A stretch of DNA of 64,000 bases, from the NCBI GenBank assembly GCA_030998015.1, contig JARWMV010000244.1, forward strand, positions 620,001 to 684,000. Direction: 5' to 3'. The translations under genes and the position numbers were made by a program. Source of the stretch: Ceratorhiza oryzae-sativae. Taxonomy: Eukaryota > Basidiomycota > Agaricomycetes > Cantharellales > Ceratobasidiaceae. The first letter of the stretch is position 1, and every line of letters starts with the position of its first letter. The notes under the pieces are model-generated. The model was not told the origin of the DNA. It ran no database searches and saw nothing but the letters and a program-made list of their open reading frames with translations. Below are positions 32,801 through 43,213 of this stretch, in pieces.

Positions 32801-34442
32801 ATATTGGGCTCCTTCAAGTGAATGAAGGATGTCTTGTTGCCTAGGTAGAGGTATTCATCTGGTATAGCTACTGCATTAAGCTTCCTGTAATCAATGCACA
32901 AGCGAGGCTTATTATTCCGCCATACTACAAGCACTGGGAAGCCCCAAGGGCTCTTAGATTCCTCAATTACACCTAAGCGCAACCAATCATCTATTTGCTT
33001 GTCTATAGCAGCCTTAGCTTCTTCACTTGGCCTATAAGGAGTTAAAGCAATTTCCTTTGTACCTGGTCTGAGATTAATCTCTACCCTGGCTGGGTAATTA
33101 CCAAGTCTGCCATCTAATCCAAAAGCTTCAAAGTTCTTTTCACCACCTTTTGCAAGCTTTTCTTCTGATCTGGAGTCAAATTGTCTCCCCAATGTACTTC
33201 TGCCAAGAGTCTTTCCCTAGGGACTGGCTCTGGGTCAGGCAGTTCAGCAGTTTTAGGGCCTCCTTCTGGCTGCTTTGAGAGTTCAATCTCTTCAGCAGTA
33301 GGAGAAGGTACTTTGACTTCCTTCATAAGAGTATTTATTAGATGTGCCTTGGCTTCTCCTGCTTTCCTAAGTTCTTCAGGCAAATCTTTTTCTTTATCCA
33401 ATGCAATCTTGGGGTCATGCATATATCCTATGACATGTCCTTTGGGTAAATGCACTGGCCTCTGAGAAAAGTTGGTATCTGAATAGTTAGTATAGAGAGT
33501 GATGATGCTGTCTGTAGTTCCATGGACATCCAGAGTTCCATTATTACTTTCTAGACTACCTTCAATAAAACCTTCTTGCTGTCCTTCCTGGAATTCAACT
33601 AGAATAGGCACTTGTGTAATGAATTCAGCCTTTAAAAATACATCCCTAGCTAATTTAACTGGGTGGTAGCACCTTCAGGCCCTTTCTTTAAGGCTTTCTT
33701 CTTAGAAGATTTTTTCCTGTGAAAGGCTCTTCTTCTAGGTTTGTCTTGAAGTCTGGTCTAGTGTAAACTTGAAATACATTTCCAGCTTCATCCAATCTTG
33801 GTTCAGTTTCTAATTCAATTACTTCAGCAGACCTACCAGAGTTGCCAAAGAGTATTCTGCTAGGAGAGGAAAGACGATCTAAAGAGATTCTATATTGGTT
33901 AGAAAAGTCATTACCCAGAATGAAAGGTACTTTCATTCCTTTCACTACATAGGCTTCTACCTGCATCTTTACAGGTCCATCCTTAGTAGGGAAGGTTAAG
34001 TCTAATACTACATATCCTGTAATACTAGTTTTACCAGTCACTTGAATAAGATTTATCTTTTGGCCAGATTTCTCTTTAGGAGGTTGTTTCAAGCTAGTCA
34101 GAAAATTATAGCTAATCAGGGTAATATCAGAGCCTGAGTCAACTGTAATTTCTGTTAAGCCTTCTTCATTCCCTACCCTAGCCATAGCTACTGTAGGTCT
34201 AGTTCCCAAGAAATGAGTTCCTGAAGGACGTTCCATCACCTTTTTAAGAGTAATAGTTTTATCCTCAGGGATTGATTTAAGGTCAAGAGGCTCATTCCTA
34301 GTAGATAATTGAATAGAAAATGATTTGGTAGCCATTGTTTGATTTGCTAATGCATTATAATTGTGTACAGCCTGTATATCCTGGTCATCTGCATTTACTC
34401 CCAAGTCCTCTGTCTCATTAGATTCAGAAGGCTGGGAATTAA
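29814..34442 (-). pseudogene. pol of element D: protease, RT, RNase H, integrase, chromodomain, with frameshifts
   Basis: Protease (33688-34404) has TVDSGSDITLIS and PFILGNDF. RT has CIDYRKLNAV, the RMPFGWRNGP region and the intact YIDDIVIYSKS box. RNase H starts at YRLYTDACDFGIAAIL. Integrase (in the 666-codon frame 29814-31814) has an HHCC finger (HAGYHRTYNKVASTYYWPKM, then CDICQKAK), the triad in VTMDFIMDLP, ITDRDSRW and GQSEIMNQ, and a GPF-type module. A chromodomain ends the protein (YLTRFVGYPPEWDEW). Chromodomains steer integration to marked chromatin. The frame is broken by five one-base deletions near 33715, 33668, 33130, 32852 and 31880. No nonsense substitution was seen in pol. Confidence 0.9.
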
Positions 34443-37400
34443 TTAAAAATCCGAGTCAGAAGAAGAGTTAGAAGAATCAGATTCTTCCTCTTGGTCTTCA
34501 GATGGCTCAGTTTCAGATGATTCAGGATCATAATCATTGCAGGCAGCTTCATATTCAGCATAAGCAGTTTGTTCAGCTTCAATAGTTTCAGCAAAATAAA
34601 CTTGGACATTGTTAGCATTAGATTTATTATGCTTGCACTCCTTGTCATAGTGCATAAGACTTCCACAATGGATACAGCCTCTCATTCCTCTAGCTTTAGG
34701 AGTCCCTTTCTTATGTTTGGAAACATTAGAATTGTCTGGAGGGAAGGGCCTCTTATAGCCTTTGAATTTATCAGGCTGCTTTGACTTGAACTTAGAGTTA
34801 GAAGAATTTACTGCATGAGCACTAGCTTTGTGACCATGCTTTTTCTGATGCTTTTCAGCCTTCAAAGCTTTGATCACTTCCTTGACTGTGTCATAGGTAG
34901 CTTGGTTGTTCATATGGCAAGGCCAATCTTGCAATAAGTCTTCTTGTTCCTTAATTCTAGTCACATAGGTGGACCAGTCTGCAATATCCTCATGGTTGAC
35001 TATAGTTCTCCATTGTGTAGGAGCTGACCTAGCCACTTCAGCAATGATAGTGAGGTCATCCCAATCTTCAACCATGTCAAGCAGTTTCTTTTTGCGAAGT
35101 GCATACTGAACTGGTGTTTCTTTATTGTTGCCTGAATCCTTGAACCTGGCTGCCAAAGCTTTGTTCCTAGCCTTGGTAATCCAAGTAGGAGTCCAAAAGA
35201 AACTAATTAAGCGAGCTCTCATCTGATTCCAATCTGTAGACATTCTAAGCCTTTGTTCCTCATTGAACTGATACCACCATTGTTTAGCATCTCCAGTAAA
35301 CCTGAATGGGATAGTCAGGGTGAGTCTGTTGTTCTCATTTAAACCCATGGCTATATAACGACTGATTTGGTCTATCCATTCATATAGTTCATCTGGATCA
35401 CCATCATACTCTGGTATCACTTCAGGCTTCAATTTCATGTCTAGATGAGGTCGATTATTTTGGTTGTTATTGTTACCATTTCCTCCAGCTCCTCTAGGGC
35501 CTTCTGGGCCTGGTGGACCTGGTGGACCTTGTGGACCATCTCTTCCATCCCTGCCATCCCTTCCAGGGGGACCTTGGTCTCCTGGACGTCCTGGAGGGCC
35601 TTGAATCCAAGGATAAGGACCATTAGGAGGATTTCCAGGGGGCCCTGGAGGTCCAGGTGGTCCTGGTGGTCCTTGTGGCCTAGGAGTATTGGGTGGAATA
35701 GGTGGAATGGGAGGAATATGAGGAACATGTCCTCCTCCTTGCTGAGGGTAATTTTGACCTACTGGAGGGTTAGATGGCCCCTGTCCTCCTCCTGGAGGAT
35801 TGGGTGGACCTGCACTTCCTCCTGAGAAATTCCTACCACTAGAGGCAGGAGGTCCAGTGGGAGGAGGTCCTGGTGGCCTCCTAGGTGGAGTAGAAGCCAG
35901 ACCAGAGAATCCTGGTCCTAGATTTATCACAAAGGGTTGATAAGGATCAAACCTCTGAGTTCTAAATGTTTCAGCTTCAGTAGGTCTAGAGGCTTGTGGC
36001 ATGTGTATGCTAGCATCAGCAGGTAATTGTGACTGAGGTACTAATGGCTGGAAACCTAATAAGGTATTCCCTTCAGGACTATAAACTGGCATCTTTGAAG
36101 GATCTCCAGTCATAGTTACAGAAGGTCCAGTAGGCTCTCTAAAACCTTCAGCCCTATGATCTTCTGTAGGCCTACCTGCTTCAGCATCTGAAGTTCTATT
36201 AGAACTCCTATGCCTAGGTCTCCTAGCTTCTTCCTCAGAAGAGTCTTCTTCACTAGTAGTAACAATAAGGGGAACAGCCCTTGAGGAACAGTCCCAGAGT
36301 CATCCCTTACTGGCCTAGAAGGGGTTATTGGCTCCCTAGGTGGGTAAGGAGATGCTGGTCTTCCAGTATACTGTTCCTGAGGAGGAAACTCTTCCTCAAT
36401 AGTGACTGCATGACCTTTGCTAAGTCGACCCCTGAAAGGTTCCTTTCTAATAGCATTGTCAAAGGATTGACGTGGTCTAGCAGGTTTATTTACCAAGGGA
36501 GAGTCCTGGTCCTGATCAGTATCATCCTCATTTACTTCTCCAATAGTGGGTAAAGCTGAAGTACCAGCTTCAGTCACTTGAGCAGGAGGTAATAGAGGTT
36601 CTAGCACTCTTCCTGATTGCCTAGGACCTACTCCTATGCGTCTAGGATAGTCTTTCTCTACAGGAGTAAATGAAGTTCCTAGATAACTTTCCAAGTAAGT
36701 AGAAGGACCTCTAACTCCCAGAATGCGAGTAGCTTCTATTTGAGAAACTGATTCTGGAGTAAATAGAGCTTGTAGTCTCTTCTCACTTGGAGTCCTTATA
36801 GGAGTAATTGCACCTAAAGCTTCTGGTCTAGCTGGAGAACTAGTTACAGGGCCAAGGAAGCTCCTTCCCTGAGCCATAGCTGAAGTAGATGCAAATCCAG
36901 AAGGTTGAATTGCAGTCATGGTAGTATCCTCAGCAGAATCATCTGCTATCCTTGTGATATCTTCCACTTCCTGCTCTTCTATTTGAACTAGCTCCTCTCC
37001 ACCACTCACTGGCTCATCTGGATCCTCCTGAACTTCTAGAGGTTTGAATTCTAGACGACCAGTAGGAGATCTAATTGAGTCAATAGTATGCTTAGGATGA
37101 GGGGCTGGAGCATATTCTGGAGTCTTGGATCTGCTTTCAGAATTTTCCCACATTATTTCATTGAGCTCCCTTTGCTTCCCTTTACCAAGGTCTTGCATAG
37201 CTTGGTGTTCAATAAAGAGGTAAGCCAAAAAGCGCTCAACTTCATCCCTGAATAATACACAAGCAACTTCATGCTGTTTCTTACTGAAAGCAAAATGCTT
37301 CCTAGTTTCAGGGAATGCAGGAACATCTGGGTGAGGTATAGGATGCCTGCTCCTAACAGGGAGTAGTTGGGACTTGAAAGCAGAGAGCTTAGTCCTAAAA

Positions 37401-38394
37401 CTCCTATGCCTGTTCAAGTCAATGAACATGACAGGTTCTCCAGATGCAGACCAAGACCATTCTGGCCTAAATGTACATAAATAATCCAATTCTTGTAAGA
37501 GATCCTTGAAGAATTCTCTACACCCAATGATGGATATTTAATGTGCATTACATGGGGATGAGGACGTTCATATATCTTCCTACCTACTGCTCTAACTAAC
37601 CTTCTCCTATCTGCTATCTCTGGATGCATCCTTGTTAGGTTTGTCATCCTAGTAGCAGCAGGTTGGTAAGTCAGATGCCTTTGCTCTCTAGGAGTAAGAG
37701 CAATATATGAACTAGATCCATTAGGAGGGATGGGCAAATATTGTTCATAATCTACAGTATCTTGGTGATGATAACTATAGTCTGATTGTACATGCCTACC
37801 TCCTGCATCACTTCCTACCATGGAATCTGATGCATAAGGCTCTTCAGGTGGTAATGGTGGTGTGTACTGTCCCAAAAACTTCCCGGGACATGCACAGACA
37901 TATTTGAAGTACTGGCCATAACAGTTCTTCTCCAATTCAAGATGAATTTGTACTTAGGAATAATTTTCAAAATATGTTTCAGTTACAAATTGATAAATGG
38001 CTTGATAAACTGTATCCCAGTAGCTGGTATGGGGTGACCAGAAAGACCTAATAAATGTGTGTTGAACTTTTATTGGTTGTGGTTGATCAGGAAGATGTTG
38101 AATATAGACTTCAAATTCAAGTCCAGCACTTAGAGCACTTGATACTGAATTTATTGGAATATATGGCCTATAATTCCTAAAGGTAAATGTCAGAGTAATA
38201 TGTGGGGGTGGACCACCAGTACTACTATAACCTAAAACAGTAATTGTAGGGTTTGGGGCTTGAATCCAGACAGGATCTATCTCAAGAGCCCAAGATATGT
38301 TGTTGTATTCTGTGGTAAGAAAGGTATTTCTATACACAGAGTGGTCAAAATTGAGAAATTCCGTTTTGGGCAATAGATTGACCAAAAATGGCAA
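34443..38394 (-). pseudogene. Very long gag of element D with collagen-like segment and zinc knuckle
   Basis: From ATG 38394 (MPFLVNLLPKTEFLNFDH) the frame is interrupted by a TAA at 37954-37956 and by single-base deletions near 37515 and 36283. Otherwise it reads as one protein of roughly 1,300 residues. The last third (36113-34443) has a Gly-Pro-Pro repeat region at about 35480-35760 ([35 protein letters not shown]), a capsid-like core (YIAMGLNENNRLTLTIPFRF), the CCHC knuckle CIHCGSLMHYDKEC and an acidic Ser-rich end (SDSSNSSSDSDF). Most fungal gypsy Gags are far shorter. The pol frame starts in the -1 frame at the run of T just before the stop. Confidence 0.8.
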
Positions 38395-38441
38395 TGTTAG
38401 TTGATAGTTACTTGATGTAAGGACCTGGGTCGCTTCACCAA
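38395..38441 (-). other. Primer-binding-site region of element D
   Basis: Immediately inside the 5' LTR the minus strand reads TTGGTGAAGCGACCCAGG. TGG complementary to a tRNA CCA end directly after the LTR is what a primer-binding site needs. I could not assign the tRNA species with confidence. There is almost no leader before the gag ATG at 38394. Confidence 0.55.
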
Positions 38442-39742
38442 TGTTACGGGTCAGGGTACACTTGAATATCTAGAGCTTAAGCAAATGTAGATATGTTAGT
38501 ATACACTAATCGTACTCAATACTTCTTAGACTAGAGTAAGAAGGCTCAAAGTAGTTGCAATGCGATCAAGTAACACTCAAGGTAGTCTTAATCTTTCACA
38601 GTGTAAACTGACTAATTTATAGGTATAAAGAGCAAGACTACTATGGTCAGGTTCCCTTAGATATCTTAAATGTAGTTCAGCCCTAGTCGCTTGGACTAAC
38701 TGATACTAATCTTAATACTAGGCTTAAGCGATAGCTTATAGGATAGATGGTGGGCTGCCTAATGCGTGTACTTCCTCAGCTACAGGTACTTAGATTTCCT
38801 CTAATAGCTGGTACTTAATGTCACGCTCAATCAGGCAATATTGTATCCTTATATATCTCTGTATATAAGATACAATGACTCAGACAGTATATAACTAATA
38901 TGGTACTTTATTCCTCAGTACTAGTTATATAAGAAATCACACACAGACAAGAGAAATAGAAAGAGAAAAGAAACCAATAACCGGTCTGGGTTGAGTAGAG
39001 GGAGGTGGTCTGGAAGGGCCTCAGAGGAGGTCCTTTTATACCCTGAGGAGGGCATTCCAGAGCCAAATAGATACATGCATGCCAGTGCGATCATCAAAAG
39101 AGGGTACTGCTATACTTGGGGTACACCCTAGCCCAGTATAGGATAAAAGAGTAAAGACAGGGTGTGGATCGAAGGCATTGATGCATCTGAGACCTGCTAT
39201 TGGCTTGTAGATCATATTATCATAGTATATACATGTAATGAATGGAGGCTACATCTCAGTGAGTCATAAAGTGAGTCAGAGAAGCTTCTGGATCAATTTG
39301 GGAAGCTCTCCTGACTCACTGGAGTCATTAGATCTTGATTGATGGTCCAGTAAGATTCTAATGATCTTCGGGCCATTCCGGCGCGAGGATCCGGTGGATC
39401 GCGACGATCTTCGGGCAGCAGATACCGCCGAAGATTGGCTATCGATAGAGCACAAGATCGCTTTGATAGCGTAAGCGGTTGCCGAGATATGAGCGGTGCG
39501 ATGTTGTAATCAATATCTCCTGATAAGAGGAAATATCGCAACCTCTGTATCTCTCTGAGATCTTATCGTAAAATCTTAATAAAATATGCGTTGGAGAGCG
39601 GGAATTTTGTACTATTTAATGGAACAGAAAATAGTACAATTCAGAGCGCATACAAATTCAAGTATTTCCCAATTTAATTACAGAGGCATCGCTTGTTGGC
39701 AGAGCGGACTAAAATAATAGAAAATGTTAGTGATCCATAACA
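38442..39742 (-). repeat. 5' LTR of element D
   Basis: 1301 bp, the minus strand running TGTTATGGATC to CCCGTAACA. A TATA box (TATAAAAGG on the minus strand) sits near 39032-39040, likely the element promoter. The outer edge at 39742 abuts a family C LTR at GCCAT. Confidence 0.92.
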
Positions 39743-40253
39743 GCCATTCACCCTTACTCATCCTACTTTCTTGCTGCTGATGGATGTACTATCCTCAGTA
39801 ACTGGCTCACTGATCACTGCCATTCATTCTTACTCATCCTGCATGTATGCTTGGTCATTCCTTTGATTAGAATAGTATAAAATCAAGGAGAGCAAGCCAG
39901 TCTACTCCAGCTTGCTCTACCTTGTCAATTCCCCTTGTGTGAGAAACAGTCCCTAGCTGACTTATTAGCTTAAGTAACAGCTTGAAGGGCCTTGAGTCAA
40001 GACCATGTTGCAAGCCCCAGCCCTAAGCACCTGACTTAGCCACTGTGGACAGTGGCTTACTCAGCAACAGGTGTCCATCAGCCATGAGCACATAAATGCA
40101 TACAGTGTCAAGCCACAAGGTGGCAGACACACACAAGGCATCAAGCCAACACAAGCCACACATCAGTAGTAGTCAGGACATAGTCCAGACCCATTAAGGG
40201 CATTAGCCACTTGTAAAGCAAAAGTCCAACAACCACTTTCAGAGGTTGTGACA
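39743..40253 (+). mobile_element. Family C LTR, 5' end missing
   Basis: Starts in the middle of family C (GCCATTCACCCTTACTCATC) and ends GGTTGTGACA at 40253. It aligns by eye with 16755 onward and with 18119-18487, including the promoter-like AGTATAAAATCAAGGAG. The missing first part should lie left of element D but does not. Confidence 0.75.
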
Positions 40254-41192
40254 AGAGATATAGAAGAGAATTGGACACTAATACCTTGTCAGTTGATAGT
40301 TATCAGGCTTAAATGCACTTTCTATTTGCCACTTACATAAGTCTTGCAGCCCCCCACTGTGCAAAGTTGGCCATATCTTGTCTCACAGGTGTTGACAGCA
40401 TGCTGTTTGTTGTACATAGATAGTTTAGATGCTATTCTACACCATATATTAGTTGAATAAAGGCTGAAAATTTGCTGTTTGTCCATTGCACAAGAAACAC
40501 TCCAAAAAACAGGAGTTGAGGTCATATGCTGCAAAACTTTTGTCAGCAAGTGTGCATCATTTACACACTATGTCAGTTTTGTGTTGCATATAATTGACAT
40601 TGTAATATTGAAGGACTTTAAATAGATTCAAATACTTGAACCAAAATAATGATGTTGTTCTTGCTGGTTTACCCCCAAAACTGTTTTAGAATCTCATTGA
40701 CTTAATACATCAATAAAAGGCTCATTCCAAAGATTATAGTCACCTACAAGTCCCTGTGTATTGCCTATAATCTGTGAAATCCTGGTGGATAAAAACTTGG
40801 TGTTTCCTGATGCTTCACACAATCCTCATGCAGTGTTTCACATCCAGAGTTCGTGCCATAAGCATATCCATCCGATTACGTGATCCCAGGCCAGGTCCCC
40901 CAGAACCCCGACCAGACACGAACATGCACAACGATTTATGTATTCAATCACGAAACTATTCTATCGACAGAAAGCTCATTACCAAAAATACTTCAATCAA
41001 AAATGAACCGCAAGCGGTGGTGGGGTATGACAGATGGAGCAAAGCAGCGGGCGTACACAATACATATATACTACTCTTGGGTGTTTAGTTAGAGTCGGAT
41101 TATAATTTTGTATTCAGGCTGGTAATTTTCTTTGGTTCGTGCACTAGGCGGTTGTGTTTGCCGAGAAAATAGTGTTTAATAACTGTGGATCT
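40254..41192. other. Right edge of the transposon block and 3' flank of CAF40
   Basis: CpG-poor, AT-rich DNA without a supported gene up to about 40,840. There CpGs reappear and host DNA begins. Frames at 40322-40549 and 40774-41088 have no motif. Confidence 0.45.
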
Positions 41193-42791
41193 TTATTCGG
41201 TGCGTTGATCTGGGCGATCCGAAAGACAGTTGAGCAGCGAGGCGAGGCAGCGTTTGGTCACGGTGTCTCCCTACGGAAGAAAGTGAGGATTACGCGAAGA
41301 ACGAGGAAGAATGCTTACTTTGAGGAGGTTCGCAAACGTGTTGTCTCGCAACGGCTCGGGAAGACAAGCTCTAAGCGCCTCTCGAGCCCTAGAACCGAGA
41401 TTCAACAGAGCGCTCGAGAATCGTACATTGAGACGTACCGCATGTTATCGCTAAGACGAAGGTAGCAACGGACAACATGCTTTAGCAACCGGACGACTTG
41501 ATTTTCAACCAGCTGTACGAGTGATAAGGAAGCTAGGCATCGGGGTGGATCGCAAGACTTACCTGCGCCACCATGTTACTGAGCACAGTTCCAACCGCAT
41601 AGAATCTTTCGTATGTATGGCAGATGTAGTTGAGACCGGTATCATCCAGCAAAAATCTTTTGAACATAAAGATTGCTACTGTCTTGGAGAGCTCGGATCC
41701 TTTTATCGCACAAACATGAGCATGGTGGTTCAAACGACGAATAGTGCACACACCGGTCTCCATAATGCGCAAGCACAACGGGATTATCTCTGTCGAGAGC
41801 AAAAAGTGGATAACCCCAGCATTGTCGTTTTGCTTGACCAGGGCGCCGACGACCCCAAGCGAAGTCAAGCGAAGGTATTCAAATGGACGTGTTTTTGAAG
41901 TCGTGTTTAAGAATGGATAAAGGAACAAGGGAATATGTGCTGCACAAGATTGGAGACAGTCAGCAGGGTTTGATGTGGAGCGAGGTGGCGCGCCGGCTCA
42001 CCATTGAGAAACAATTGGCGGGTTTCCTGGTGGCTCGCCACACATTGCATCAGCGCTAGAGCATTACACACTCTATTCGAGGCATGCGCGGTCAGAGCAG
42101 GGGGTGAAAGCAGAGGGTAGACAGAGACAATCTCCTGCAGGAGAGCGGCCATTACGCCTGGACAATACTTCAATTAGCTCAGTTCACGATGTATGAGAAA
42201 AAAATAGTACCGAAAGAGTGCCATAAAACTAACGCTAGATCATCAAACTGCTCGCGCTTCTTGCTGAGCTCGAGCAGCGCACCCTCCCTCCGAGATGGAT
42301 CCATCAAATCCATCACGAGCTGATATATTTTCGCCTCCTCGTGGCCCATCTGATTCATCTGAGCCTGCAGAGCCACCCATACCCATACCGACATTGGCGT
42401 TTGGAGCGCCCATCCCGACGCCCATGTTTCCAACGCTGACACCAACGTTCCCCATTGTCTGCTGCATCTGAAGCGCGAGCTGTTGGGCACCAATGTTCAT
42501 AAGGGCCTGTTGCTGCTGCTGTTGTCCCATGGCAGAAAATTGGCCGAGACCCCCTCCGCCCATGTTTGCGCCGCCGATGCTGTTCATCCCGCCGACGCCG
42601 ACGCCTAGACCACCGACGTTGTTGCCGAGAAGATGGTGGGGCGCACCTTGGCCGTAGGGGGGAGCGGGAGTCGAACCCCCAAGGTTGGGCGGCGGCGTCG
42701 AGAAACGGAGCGAGTCCATGCTCATGTTTGGGTTGACGCCGACGTTGGCGGCGTTGAGGCGGGGGGCATAGTCTCGCGATGGCGTATACAT
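41193..42791 (-). CDS. CAF40: CCR4-NOT complex subunit CAF40/CNOT9 (Rcd1 family)
   Basis: CAF40 is a scaffold subunit of the CCR4-NOT deadenylase that governs mRNA decay. The ATG at 42791 opens [14 protein letters not shown] low-complexity Gly/Met/Gln-rich N-terminus ([20 protein letters not shown]) precedes the armadillo-like domain. That domain runs [96 protein letters not shown] and [17 protein letters not shown]. The 3' exons give [32 protein letters not shown] and a tail with TAA at 41193-41195. At least five introns. The first one ends at the acceptor CTCTGCAG before GCTCAGATG; its donor is ambiguous because the GGT-rich repeat offers several in-phase GT sites. Confidence 0.94.
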
Positions 42792-43213
42792 GGTCGCCAG
42801 AAAGTGCACAGTAGGCAAATGTGGGCTAAGCAGTTGCACCGATCCAGACACAAACACGCTGGTGGTCGACAAGGAACCGATGGAGCTAACTGCGTCAGCA
42901 CCTCAGCGCCTGGCGCTTACTTTGCTTGGTCGTGCTTGGTCGTCGGAAATTGAGCGCAACTTGGCTCGGGATCCGGTACAATATCTACACGCCCTCATAT
43001 GCACCAAGGAGTCCCAAAACTAATTAAATTTCTATGCGCAAATTCTCAAAACCCATTGGATGAAGCTTGCTATCGAAACTCGGCTACTCTGCAAAGTCAA
43101 CCCTATTGATACGCTTTACTAGTACCATACACATGACAATGAGCTACGAATTACTCTAACCCATGGGCTAAGGCTAGCCATATATTCAATGAAAAACTCT
43201 GGTGAATAGACCA
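42792..43213. other. Intergenic
   Basis: Upstream of CAF40 and downstream of the F-box gene. Only antisense short frames. I see no separate feature. Confidence 0.5.

Larger units (their letters stand above)
25348..39742 (-). mobile_element. 14.4-kb chromodomain Ty3/gypsy retrotransposon (element D)
   Basis: Two direct LTRs of about 1.3 kb (25348-26654 and 38442-39742) enclose, on the minus strand, gag (38394-34443), then protease, RT, RNase H, integrase and chromodomain (about 34442-29814), then 3.1 kb of accessory ORFs. Gag before protease, and integrase after RNase H, is the Ty3/gypsy order. The RT box YIDD, the integrase D, D, E and the chromodomain are intact. The LTRs look about 99 percent alike by eye, so the element is young. 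The coding frame shows about ten one-base deletions and two stops. The outside flanks are GACTC on the left and GCCAT on the right, so there is no target duplication. Confidence 0.93.

Noticed and set aside
41154..41898. Plus-strand ORFs 41154-41465 and 41521-41898
   Set aside because: Antisense to exons of CAF40, whose protein sequence is strongly conserved on the minus strand.
42660..42680. Sequence AGTCGAACCCCC resembling a tRNA B box on the minus strand
   Set aside because: It lies inside the coding Gly/Pro-rich N-terminus of CAF40. No A box or stems can be folded.
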